Shown one piece after another: positions 32,975 to 40,163 of a stretch of 64,000 nt of DNA. Position numbers and translations under genes: made by a program. Below the pieces are notes generated by a model. The model was not told the DNA's origin. It searched no databases and worked only from the letters and a program-made list of their open reading frames with translations. The number at the start of each line of letters is the position of its first letter. Position 1 is the stretch's first letter. The stretch spans positions 2,728,001-2,792,000 of the forward strand of contig NZ_CP127295.1 in assembly GCF_030285665.1 (NCBI RefSeq). Reading direction: 5' to 3'. Origin of the DNA: Amycolatopsis mongoliensis. GTDB taxonomy: Bacteria > Actinomycetota > Actinomycetes > Mycobacteriales > Pseudonocardiaceae.

Positions 32975-34105
32975 TCAGCCACGAAGTTGCGCCGCTGCCG
33001 CACGGCCCGGCGCGGGCTGCTCCGACGGGACGGAGTCGGGGTCGATCGCCGCCTGGACGAGGTTGTCCTCGGCGCCGGCCAGCAGCTCCGCGCCCACCGG
33101 CGTCGAGCGCTTGACCAGCGCCAACGCGATCGGCCCGAGCTCGTGGTGCTGGATCACCGTGCCGATCCGGCCGACGGTCCGGCCGTCGAGCAGCACCGGG
33201 TCGCCGGTTTCGGGCGTGACCTCGGGCGAACCGTCGAGGTGCAGCAGGAGCAGGTTCCGCGGCGGACGGCCCACGTTGTGGACCTTCGACACCGTCTCCT
33301 GGCCGCGGTAACAGCCCTTCGCGACGTGGGCGGCGGAGCCGACCCAGTTGACCTCGTGCGGGATCGTGCGCTCGTCGGTGTCGACGCCCAGCCGCGGCCG
33401 CAGCGACTCGACGCGCAGCGCGTCGAACACCCAGCTGCCGGCCGCGCGGGCGCCCGCGTCGGTGAGCCGCTTCCACCAGGTGGCGAGCTCGTCGCGCGGT
33501 ACCGCCAGGTCGACGCTGGAGCGGCCCGGCCACGGCATCCGGCGGGCGAAGCCGCCCCCGGGCAGCGCCGTGACCGCGTACGGCTCCGGGCCGACTTCGG
33601 CGCCGACGGCGCTCAGCACGCGCTCGGCGTCCGGGCCGAGCACCGTGAGCAGTGCGAGCTCGCCGGTCGCGTCGCGGATGTCCACCTTGGACCAGAACTT
33701 CATGGCTTCGAAGTACTCGCGCAGCGTCTGGGGGCCGCCCTTGGGCAGCGCGCTGGTGACGCTCGGGCCCGGGTCGGTGTCGAGCCAGACGGTGCCGTCG
33801 AGGTGCGCGAGCACCATGTGCGCCTCGACGCGGCCCTGGCTGTCGAGCACCAGCGCCTCGGTGCCGGTCCCCTCGGCGAGCTCGGTCACGTGCTGTGAGA
33901 TCACCAGGTGCAGCCACGAGAGCCGCTCTTCCCCGGTGACGGCGATGAACTCGCGGTGCGAGCGGTCGATCACGACCACACCGCGCGACGCCGTGCGCTG
34001 CTCCGCGAACGGGTCGCCCCAGTGCCAGGGGACGCCGGCTTCCGGGAAGTCGTCGGGCGGCGGGATGGATCCGGGCACGTCCAGCAGCGGCGAGCGGTAC
34101 GGCAT
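32975..34105 (-). CDS. ygfZ: YgfZ/GcvT-like folate-binding Fe-S cluster protein
   Basis: 376 residues; GcvT-like fold with the YgfZ signature KGCYRGQETV near residue 280. YgfZ uses folate and helps repair or assemble certain Fe-S enzymes. Start ATG 34105 follows a leaderless -10. Divergent from pabC across 31 bp, matching the Rv0811c-Rv0812 order in mycobacteria. Confidence 0.9.
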   Translation of the reverse strand: MPYRSPLLDVPGSIPPPDDFPEAGVPWHWGDPFAEQRTASRGVVVIDRSHREFIAVTGEERLSWLHLVISQHVTELAEGTGTEALVLDSQGRVEAHMVLAHLDGTVWLDTDPGPSVTSALPKGGPQTLREYFEAMKFWSKVDIRDATGELALLTVLGPDAERVLSAVGAEVGPEPYAVTALPGGGFARRMPWPGRSSVDLAVPRDELATWWKRLTDAGARAAGSWVFDALRVESLRPRLGVDTDERTIPHEVNWVGSAAHVAKGCYRGQETVSKVHNVGRPPRNLLLLHLDGSPEVTPETGDPVLLDGRTVGRIGTVIQHHELGPIALALVKRSTPVGAELLAGAEDNLVQAAIDPDSVPSEQPAPGRAAAAQLRG

Positions 34106-34112
34106 ACCGCCC

Positions 34113-34130
34113 AGCCTAGGTGAGTACGGT
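34113..34130. promoter_or_regulatory. Back-to-back leaderless promoters of ygfZ and pabC
   Basis: Minus-strand TAGGCT (34113-34118), 7 nt before the ygfZ ATG, and plus-strand TACGGT (34125-34130), 6 nt before the pabC ATG. The whole intergenic space is 31 bp and the two -10 boxes are 6 bp apart. Confidence 0.55.
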
Positions 34131-34136
34131 GGCGGC

Positions 34137-34985
34137 ATGCGCGTGCTCGTCTTCCTCGACGGAACCCCGGCCGATCCCGGCACCGCCCAGATCAAGGTCG
34201 ACGACCTCGGCCTGATGCGCGGCGACGGCGTCTTCGAGACGATCCTGGTCGTCGACGGCAAGCCCCGTGAACTGCGCCCGCACCTCGAGCGGCTCGCCCG
34301 TTCGGCCGCCATGCTCGACCTGCCCGAGCCGGATCTCGGCGCGTGGGAACGCGTCGTCGCGCTGGTGGTCGAGAGGTGGTCCGGCAGCTCCGAAATGGCG
34401 CTGAAACTGGTGTACACCAGGGGTTCCGACGGCGACCCCGACGCCGTGCCGACCGGGTTCGCGCTCGGTTCCGAGGTCTCGTCGTCGATCTTGCGGGCCC
34501 GCGCCGAAGGCGTCGCCGCGATCACCCTCGAACGCGGTTTCCCGCCGGATCTCGCCGAGCGCGCGCCCTGGCTGCTGCTCGGCGCGAAGCCGCTGTCGTA
34601 CGCCGTGAACATGGCCGCGGTGCGCGAGGCCGTCCGCCGCGGTGCCGAAGATGTGATTTTCACCGCCGCCGACGGCTCGGTGTTCGAAGGACCGACGTCG
34701 ACGGTGGTGCTGGCGAAGGGCCGGACGCTCTACACGCCGCCGTCGAGCATCGGCATCCTCCCGGGCACCACGCAGGCCGCGCTGTTCCGCGGCGCCGAGA
34801 AGACGGGCTGGACGGTCAAGGTGGAGCCGCTGACCGTGCGTGACCTGGTCGAGGGTGACGGCGTCTTCATGGCCTCGAGCGTGCGCAAGCTGACCCGGGT
34901 GCACACGCTGGACGGCGAGCGGCTGCCGGACTCCTCCGCGGTGTACGGCGAGCTCGTGGCGGCCTACGAGGCCGAGTACGCCTGA
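34137..34985 (+). CDS. pabC: Aminodeoxychorismate lyase (class IV aminotransferase fold)
   Basis: 282 residues, fold-type IV PLP enzyme: GDGVFETILVVDGKP at the start, the PLP Lys probably in LLGAKPLSYAVN, and DVIFTAADGSVFEGPTSTVVL plus ILPGTTQAALF in the C-half. Forms p-aminobenzoate for folate; a D-amino acid or branched-chain aminotransferase is the alternative. Its neighbour ygfZ is folate dependent, which fits. The 3' end overlaps the opposing gene by 22 nt. Confidence 0.8.
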   Translation: MRVLVFLDGTPADPGTAQIKVDDLGLMRGDGVFETILVVDGKPRELRPHLERLARSAAMLDLPEPDLGAWERVVALVVERWSGSSEMALKLVYTRGSDGDPDAVPTGFALGSEVSSSILRARAEGVAAITLERGFPPDLAERAPWLLLGAKPLSYAVNMAAVREAVRRGAEDVIFTAADGSVFEGPTSTVVLAKGRTLYTPPSSIGILPGTTQAALFRGAEKTGWTVKVEPLTVRDLVEGDGVFMASSVRKLTRVHTLDGERLPDSSAVYGELVAAYEAEYA

Positions 34986-35389
34986 CCCAGGCTGATCCGG
35001 ACGACGGCGGGGGCGACCTCTTCGGCGCGGTAGGCGGCGATCTTGTGGTGGCCGTCGATGATCAGCTCGCGGTCGCCGTCGGCCAGCACGACCGCGACCG
35101 GCCGGTGGCCGGTGCGGATGGCGGTCCGGTAGTAGCCGACGCGGGCTTCGTCGGCAGGCGGCCAGACGTCGGTGGGGGTGAGCAGCTGGTCGTCGGGCAG
35201 CCGTTCCGGGCCGCTCACGCGGTAGTCGCCGTCGACGAGCAGGTCGAGGACCGGGCCGAGCGTGGTGGCGAGCGGGCGGCGCAGCTGGCCGGTGGCCAGT
35301 GCGATCCGCAGCGACTGGGGCAGCTCCGCCCGCTCCCGCGTGTTCACGTCCAGGAAACCCGTGCCACCGCTGATCGTCACCTTCTCCAC
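34964..35389 (-). CDS. Stand-alone ParB/sulfiredoxin-fold protein
   Basis: 141 residues from GTG 35389; no ribosome site is obvious and GTG 35380 is an alternative. The C-half motif ELIIDGHHKIAAYRAEEVAP is the ParB/Srx-type nucleotide-binding core. No DNA-binding domain follows, so a role in chromosome segregation is unlikely. It lies at the end of the pxpBC unit and converges on pabC. Confidence 0.6.
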   Translation of the reverse strand: MEKVTISGGTGFLDVNTRERAELPQSLRIALATGQLRRPLATTLGPVLDLLVDGDYRVSGPERLPDDQLLTPTDVWPPADEARVGYYRTAIRTGHRPVAVVLADGDRELIIDGHHKIAAYRAEEVAPAVVRISLGQAYSAS

Positions 35390-35487
35390 GCCTATGAGGA
35401 CGGGCGACGGCGTGACATGGTTCCAGACCTCACGCAGACGGGTGCACGGCGTGATCTGGGTCTCACCCGCGTGGCGGTACAGGACTT

Positions 35488-36333
35488 TCAGGACATCCGG
35501 AACCGCACCCGAGTGCCCGGCCGGGCCTGCGCGAGCGCGCTCAGCGCACCCGCCCGCACGACGGCCGCGACGGGGTAGCCGCCGGTGGTCGGGTGGTCGG
35601 CGAGGAACACCACCGGCAGCCCGTTCGGCGGCACCTGGATCGCCCCGGTGACCACGCCTTCGCTGGGCAGTTCGCCTTCGACGGCCCGGCGCAGCGGCGG
35701 CCCGTCGAGGCGCAGGCCGACGCGGTTCGACTCGGCCGTGACCGTCCACCACGCCGACAGCCCGCCGGCCGGGTCGTCGAGCCAGTCGTCGCGGGGGCCG
35801 AGCGTCACCGGCACCACGAGTTCGGCCGGTGCCCGGACGGGGACGACGACGTCCGCGCCCGCCGGGATCCCGGGCTCGCCGAGCGGGAGCACGTCTCCGC
35901 CCTTCAGCGGTGCGGGCCCGATGCCGGACAGGACGTCGCGCGAGCGGCTGCCCAGCACCGGTTCGACGGCGATCCCGCCGGACACGGCCAGGTAGCAGCG
36001 CAACCCGGTCGAAGGAGTGCCGACCGACACCGACTGGCCGGCTCGCACCGGCACCGGAACGTGGGAGCCGAAGGACCGGCCGTCCACGGAAACCGGGACC
36101 GCCGGGCCGGTCACCGCGACCGTCGCCGACGCCGTGAGCCGCACCGAAAGACCACCGAGCAGCGCTTCGATGCCCGCGGCCGCCGAGGGGTTGCCCACCA
36201 GGCGGTTGGCCAGCCTCAGCGACACCGTGTCGAGTGCTCCGGAAGGTGTCACGCCGAGGTGCGCGTAGCCCGGCCGGCCCAGGTCCTCGACCAGCGCGTA
36301 CCGCCCGGGGTCGAGGACCTCCAGGGATCTCAT
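35488..36333 (-). CDS. pxpC: 5-oxoprolinase subunit PxpC / carboxyltransferase domain C
   Basis: 281 residues with GRYALVEDLGRPGYAHLGVTPSGALD, the CYLAVSGGI motif and a C-terminal PPNGLPVVFLADHPTTGGYP. Together with PxpA and PxpB it hydrolyses 5-oxoproline to glutamate with ATP. Start overlaps the pxpB stop (ATGA). pxpA is not adjacent. Confidence 0.88.
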   Translation of the reverse strand: MRSLEVLDPGRYALVEDLGRPGYAHLGVTPSGALDTVSLRLANRLVGNPSAAAGIEALLGGLSVRLTASATVAVTGPAVPVSVDGRSFGSHVPVPVRAGQSVSVGTPSTGLRCYLAVSGGIAVEPVLGSRSRDVLSGIGPAPLKGGDVLPLGEPGIPAGADVVVPVRAPAELVVPVTLGPRDDWLDDPAGGLSAWWTVTAESNRVGLRLDGPPLRRAVEGELPSEGVVTGAIQVPPNGLPVVFLADHPTTGGYPVAAVVRAGALSALAQARPGTRVRFRMS

Positions 36334-36926
36334 CGGACGGCCCGGAAGCGGACGCGGTCGCCCGGCGCGAACAGGGCGGGCGGATCGGCGTGCGGGTCGA
36401 ACAACGTCGCCGAGGTGCGCCCGAGCAGCCGCCAGCCACCCGGCGACTCGCGCGGGTAGACGCCGGTGAACTCGCCCGCCAGCCCCACCGACCCGGCCGG
36501 GACGCGGGTGCGCGGGGACGCCAGCCGCGGCTGCCGCAGCCGCTCCGGAAGTCCGGTCAGGTAGCCGAACCCGGGCGCGAACCCGGTGAACGCGACCGTG
36601 TAGACGGCTTCGGTGTGCAGCTCGACAACGGCGTCTGTGGAGAGCCCGGCGTCTTCGGCGACCAGGGTGAGGTCTTCGCCGTCGTAGCGGACGTCGAGCG
36701 TGACTTCGCGCGGCTCGCCGGCGGGCGGGTGCCTCAGATCGGCGTCGTCGAGCAGGGTCTTGGCGGCGGCCACACCGCCGATCACCAGCAGGCTGCGCGC
36801 GCCGGGAACGAGGTCGACGACGCCCTCGGGGCGGGCGGCGGACACGATCGCGTGGGCCGCCCGCATCTGCTCGAGGGACTCGCAGTCCAGGAGGGCGGCG
36901 TCCTCGCCACAGCGCCGCCAGCGCAC
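36330..36926 (-). CDS. pxpB: 5-oxoprolinase subunit PxpB (KipI family)
   Basis: 198 residues from GTG 36926; the cyclophilin-like family motif VAFTGFAPGFGYLTGLP and the C-terminal PGGWRLLGRT are intact. Works as a complex with PxpC. Four nucleotides separate it from the FABP gene stop, so pxpB may be co-transcribed from the leaderless promoter upstream of the 32-residue gene. Confidence 0.88.
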   Translation of the reverse strand: MRWRRCGEDAALLDCESLEQMRAAHAIVSAARPEGVVDLVPGARSLLVIGGVAAAKTLLDDADLRHPPAGEPREVTLDVRYDGEDLTLVAEDAGLSTDAVVELHTEAVYTVAFTGFAPGFGYLTGLPERLRQPRLASPRTRVPAGSVGLAGEFTGVYPRESPGGWRLLGRTSATLFDPHADPPALFAPGDRVRFRAVR

Positions 36927-36930
36927 GGCG

Positions 36931-37545
36931 TCAGCCGACGACGCGGCGCAGCAGGGCCGAAGAGTGCGGCTGCATCTCCTGGCCCATCATGGCGCGTTCC
37001 TCGACGTAGCCGAGGGAGCCTTCGATCAGGCCGTACAGCCGCTGGGCCGCGGTGACGTCCTTCGCCGTGGCCGTGCGGATCACCGCGTCGGTGCCGAGCT
37101 CCCAGGACGTCTGGTTGCGCGGCTTGCCGTAGTACAGCTCGACGATGCCGGTGTTGTGGGTGAGCAGCAGCTCGATCGTGTCGTCCTCGTGCGGCCGCCA
37201 GAACCCGGACTCGCGGGCAGCCGGGCGGAGGACGTTGCCGTCGTCGTCCAGCAGCCACGCCCGGGACTCGTGGACGAGGAACGGCCGGCCGTCGTGCGAG
37301 ATCGTCAGCTGCTGCGCGAACTTGCGCGGGCCTTCGATGGTCGGGTAGTCGACCTCGCCCTCACCACGCCAGACGCCGACGAGCGGCAGCAGCGCGAGGC
37401 AGGCTTCGTTGAGGTCCGGCCCCTCACGCAGGTTCGCGGTGTCGTTGGGGATGGGCAGGTCGTCCCACAGCGGGAGGTTGCGGGCGCGGGTGCTTTCCGC
37501 GCGCATCTCGGCTGCTGCGATGGCGTCGTCGCCGCTGGCGGTCAT
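36931..37545 (-). CDS. FABP-family / nitrobindin-like protein
   Basis: 204 residues. The beta-barrel family motif is GVWRGEGEVDYP (GxWxGxG) near residue 60, with a C-terminal GYVEERAMMGQEMQPHSSALLRRV. Homologues of M. tuberculosis Rv0813c bind fatty acids or a ferric heme that senses NO; the heme His cannot be fixed here. It starts 3 nt after the stop of the tiny upstream gene. Confidence 0.85.
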   Translation of the reverse strand: MTASGDDAIAAAEMRAESTRARNLPLWDDLPIPNDTANLREGPDLNEACLALLPLVGVWRGEGEVDYPTIEGPRKFAQQLTISHDGRPFLVHESRAWLLDDDGNVLRPAARESGFWRPHEDDTIELLLTHNTGIVELYYGKPRNQTSWELGTDAVIRTATAKDVTAAQRLYGLIEGSLGYVEERAMMGQEMQPHSSALLRRVVG

Positions 37546-37548
37546 GGG

Positions 37549-37647
37549 TCAGCGCTGGTCCGCGTAAAGCCGGTAGACGACGTACACGGCGAACCAGGTG
37601 ATCGCGACGCCTGCCAGCACGAGCAAGGTCGTAAACAGTGCTTCCAC
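37549..37647 (-). CDS. 32-residue single-helix membrane protein
   Basis: MEALFTTLLVLAGVAITWFA is followed by VYVVYRLYADQR, giving one membrane helix with a basic C-terminal end. GTG start 37647, TGA at 37549. TATCCT lies exactly 7 nt before the GTG, the same leaderless arrangement as purL. It precedes the FABP gene by 3 nt. Very short, but promoter, helix and spacing agree; I read it as a real gene of unknown role. Confidence 0.65.
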   Translation of the reverse strand: MEALFTTLLVLAGVAITWFAVYVVYRLYADQR

Positions 37648-37654
37648 GCCCAGC

Positions 37655-37660
37655 AGGATA
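37655..37660 (-). promoter_or_regulatory. Leaderless -10 of the small membrane protein / FABP / pxpBC unit
   Basis: TATCCT on the minus strand, 7 nt before GTG 37647. Confidence 0.55.
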
Positions 37661-37724
37661 GTCCGCCGCCGCTCAGCCGGCCCGGCGCAGGGTCGCCGCG
37701 GTGAGCACGGTCACCGCCGGAAAG

Positions 37725-37775
37725 CCGTGAAGGCCTCCTTCCCGGCCATAAGAGCCGGTAAGGAGGCCTTCACGG
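37725..37775. repeat. 22-bp palindrome (GTGAAGGCCTCCTT family)
   Basis: Arms 37725-37746 and 37754-37775 match at 21 of 22 positions around a 7-nt loop. It lies 9 nt downstream of the sseC stop on the minus strand and can terminate that operon. Confidence 0.8.
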
Positions 37776-37784
37776 ACTACGGGA

Positions 37785-38096
37785 TCAGGCGACCGAGATC
37801 GCCAGCTGGTGCAGGCCCGGGCCCTCGGCGGTGACCGAAGCTTCGCCGTTGCCGGTGCGGTGCAGCGCGCGCACCGTCCAGTCACCCGGTGCCGCGTAGA
37901 AGCGGAAGTCACCGTCGGCCGAGGAGACGACCTCGCCGGTGAAGTCGCCGCCGCCGTCCAGGAGCCGGACGAACGCGCCGCCGACCGGCCCGTTCGCGCC
38001 GGTCACCTTGCCGGCGAGCACGACCTGCCCGCGAGTGTCGTAGTCCGCCGGCGTGGCCTCCTGGACCGGTGCGCCGCAGCTGTCGTCAACCGCCAT
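37785..38096 (-). CDS. sseC: DUF1416 / SseC-like sulfur-associated protein
   Basis: 103 residues from ATG 38096, overlapping the sulfurtransferase stop. A transthyretin-like beta fold: VVLAGKVTGANGPVGGAFVRLLDGGGDFTGEVVSSADGDFRFYAAPGDWTV. The N-terminal DSCGAP holds the only Cys. SseC always accompanies CysA-type sulfurtransferases in actinobacteria; function unknown. Confidence 0.85.
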   Translation of the reverse strand: MAVDDSCGAPVQEATPADYDTRGQVVLAGKVTGANGPVGGAFVRLLDGGGDFTGEVVSSADGDFRFYAAPGDWTVRALHRTGNGEASVTAEGPGLHQLAISVA

Positions 38097-38932
38097 CACT
38101 TGGCTCCCAACTCGACCGGCACGCCGACCAGCGAGCCGTATTCCGTCCACGAACCGTCGTAGTTCTTCACGTCCTCGTAGCCCAGCAGCTCGTGCAGCGC
38201 GAACCAGGCGATGGAGGAACGCTCACCGATGCGGCAGTAGGCGATGGTGCCCTTGCCCTCGTCGATGCCCTCGTCCTTGTAGAGCTCCTTGATCTCGTCC
38301 TCGGTCTTGAAGGTGCCGTCCTCGTTGGCGACCTTCGCCCAGGGCACGTTCAGCGCGCCGGGGATGTGGCCGGGGACCTGGGACTGCTCCTGCGGCAGGT
38401 GCGCCGGGGCGAGCAGCTTGCCGGAGAACTCGTCCGGCGACCGGACGTCGACGAAGTTCTTCGCGCCGATCGACTGGACGACCTCGTCGCGGAAGGCGCG
38501 CAGCGACAGGTCCTGGTCCTGGGCCTTGTACTCGGTGGTGTCGCGCTTGACCTCGTCGGAGTTCAGCTCGCGGCCGTCGAGCTCCCACTTCTTGCGGCCG
38601 CCGTCGAGCAGTTTGACCTTGTCGTGGCCGTACAGCTTGAAGTACCAGTACGCGTACGCGGCGAACCAGTTGTTGTTGCCGCCGTAGAGGATCACGAGGT
38701 CGTCGTTCGAGATCCCCTTCTCCGACAGGAGCTTCTCGAAGCCCTCCTTGGAGACGAAGTCGCGGCGCACCCCGTCCTGCAGGTCGTTCCGCCAGTCGAA
38801 CTTCACCGCGCCCCGGATGTGGCCGGCGTCGTAGGCGGTGGTGTCCTCGTCGACCTCGGCGAACACGACGCCGGGGGTGTCCAGGTTCTCCTCGGCCCAC
38901 TGGGTGGTGACCAGGACGTCTTCACGGCTCAT
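38096..38932 (-). CDS. Thiosulfate sulfurtransferase (two-domain rhodanese)
   Basis: 278 residues, two rhodanese domains. The active-site loop CRIGERSS (Cys near 232) follows GTIAY; the first domain is inactive at that site. Domain ends HIRGAVKFDWR and HIPGALNVPW are typical. Close to the CysA2/SseC2 pair of mycobacteria. Operon with DUF4395 upstream and sseC downstream. Confidence 0.92.
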   Translation of the reverse strand: MSREDVLVTTQWAEENLDTPGVVFAEVDEDTTAYDAGHIRGAVKFDWRNDLQDGVRRDFVSKEGFEKLLSEKGISNDDLVILYGGNNNWFAAYAYWYFKLYGHDKVKLLDGGRKKWELDGRELNSDEVKRDTTEYKAQDQDLSLRAFRDEVVQSIGAKNFVDVRSPDEFSGKLLAPAHLPQEQSQVPGHIPGALNVPWAKVANEDGTFKTEDEIKELYKDEGIDEGKGTIAYCRIGERSSIAWFALHELLGYEDVKNYDGSWTEYGSLVGVPVELGAK

Positions 38933-38963
38933 GAGAACAGAACTCTCTTTCTGGGTTGAACTT

Positions 38964-39395
38964 TCAGGACGCGCGGGCGGGGGTGAAGCGCTTGAGGAGC
39001 AAGAACATTTCGCAGCCGAGGCAGAAGTCGAAGGCCGCGTTGAGGAAGGCCGCGAAAAGCGCGAAGGCCGTCGCGACGATGCCGAGCGGGGTGACGTCGA
39101 GCGCGAAGCCGATCGTGCCGACGAGGGCGAACACGAACCCGACGGCCTGGGCGAACCGCAGCGGCGCCGCGTCCTCCCGCTCGTCGGTCGGCCCGAGGCG
39201 CGGGGCCACGAGCGTGCGGTACACGATCGAGTAAGGCGCCGGCTTCAGCCCGACGAACGCCCCGATGGCGAACACGACGGTCTGGATCGCCAGCAACGGC
39301 CACCACTGGGTGACCAGGACGACCGCGAGCACGATCGTGGTCAGGATGGCGGCGAACCGCGGGCCCCGCGGGTCGACGGCCGGTCCGGCGGACAT
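38964..39395 (-). CDS. DUF4395 membrane protein
   Basis: 143 residues with four membrane helices, an N-terminal short VDPRGPRFAAI and a CxxC pair in FDFCLGCEMF near the C-terminus. A GGAGG ribosome site sits 4 nt before the ATG, inside a CTCC-AGCT-GGAG palindrome. Its neighbours (thioredoxin, sulfurtransferase) suggest thiol-disulfide or sulfur transfer at the membrane. Confidence 0.85.
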   Translation of the reverse strand: MSAGPAVDPRGPRFAAILTTIVLAVVLVTQWWPLLAIQTVVFAIGAFVGLKPAPYSIVYRTLVAPRLGPTDEREDAAPLRFAQAVGFVFALVGTIGFALDVTPLGIVATAFALFAAFLNAAFDFCLGCEMFLLLKRFTPARAS

Positions 39396-39400
39396 GGTTC

Positions 39401-39412
39401 CTCCAGCTGGAG
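39401..39412 (-). promoter_or_regulatory. Self-complementary ribosome-binding site of the DUF4395 gene
   Basis: CTCCAGCTGGAG: the Shine-Dalgarno GGAG can pair with the CTCC just before it through an AGCT loop. Positioned 5 nt before the ATG and downstream of a Cys leader ORF, it could gate translation. Confidence 0.4.
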
Positions 39413-39477
39413 CAGAAGGGGGTGCGTGCGAACGGCACGCGTCAGCGGCATCAGGGCTGGGTGGGACCGGACGTGCT

Positions 39478-39573
39478 TCAGTGCCGGTCGGCGTGAGCGC
39501 GACACAGGCTGCTGCGGACGCGGCAGAGGTCGACTGCGCGTCGCTGCGTCAAGAAGGTGGTCAGCCCGGTCAC
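39478..39573 (-). CDS. Cysteine-containing leader peptide of the sulfur operon
   Basis: 31-residue ORF from GTG 39573 including FLTQRRAVDLCRVRSSLC, with two Cys codons (TGC, TGT) near the end. The LTQRRAVDLCR core is a known actinobacterial leader-peptide pattern upstream of sulfur genes. TACCCT 7 nt before the GTG makes it leaderless. It lies 82 nt before the DUF4395 gene. Expected role: ribosomes starved for Cys-tRNA stall here and change the downstream RNA fold. Confidence 0.65.
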   Translation of the reverse strand: MTGLTTFLTQRRAVDLCRVRSSLCRAHADRH

Positions 39574-39580
39574 GGGTGCG

Positions 39581-39586
39581 AGGGTA
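39581..39586 (-). promoter_or_regulatory. Leaderless -10 of the sulfur-operon leader peptide
   Basis: TACCCT on the minus strand, 7 nt before GTG 39573. The 330-nt gap from here to the thioredoxin stop (39726) holds no further gene that I can support. Confidence 0.55.
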
Positions 39587-39725
39587 CCCAGAGCTCCCTC
39601 AGAGTGGGAACCACGTTCATACCCTGGGACGCTTCCCGCCATCTGAGACGCCCCGCTCTCTGGACGCATCTTTCTCGGGGAAAGTGCGGGGTTCGTGTGC
39701 GAGTGCGAACGGGAGGGTGGGGTGG

Positions 39726-40151
39726 TCAGGGGGTTGGGGTGGTGAGGTGTGGCCGCAGCGCGTCCAGCAGTTCGGGGCCCTTGGGGACGCCGCCGACGCG
39801 CAGCAGCTCCCGGCCGTCCGGGGTCAGCGCGATCGTGGTCGGCGTCCGGAGCACGGCCAGCGACTGCGCGACCTCCGGCTGGTTCGTCACGTCGAGCTCG
39901 ACGTGGTGCAGGCCGTCGGTCCGGTCGGCGAGGGGGCCGAGCACGGCCTTCGCGTGCCGGCACGGCGCGCAGAAGGTGGTGGAGATCTGGACCAGCGTCA
40001 CGGCGGACGCCGGGTCGAGGGCGTCGGCGACGGGGCCGGGCAGCTCACGGGCGGGCTTGGCGTCCCGCACGCGGCCGTTGCGGGCCTTCAGCAGCAGGCC
40101 GGCGGCCATCCCGGCCACCAGCACCGCCACGAGCACCCACAGCCCCGTCAC
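39726..40151 (-). CDS. Membrane-anchored thioredoxin-like protein (ThiX-like)
   Basis: 141 residues: an N-terminal membrane helix (about 2-21) and a thioredoxin fold with the redox motif CAPC (TTFCAPCRHAK). The cis-Pro is in LRTPTTIAL. Corresponds in order to M. tuberculosis thiX (Rv0816c), next to the sulfurtransferase block. GTG start 40151. Confidence 0.88.
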   Translation of the reverse strand: MTGLWVLVAVLVAGMAAGLLLKARNGRVRDAKPARELPGPVADALDPASAVTLVQISTTFCAPCRHAKAVLGPLADRTDGLHHVELDVTNQPEVAQSLAVLRTPTTIALTPDGRELLRVGGVPKGPELLDALRPHLTTPTP

Positions 40152-40163
40152 CGGCCCGCCTCC

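Noticed and set aside
35390..36439. Extending the ParB-like gene upstream as one long protein
   Set aside because: The frame continues to 36439 but overlaps pxpC in antisense-like composition; no motif precedes residue 1 of the GTG 35389 start.
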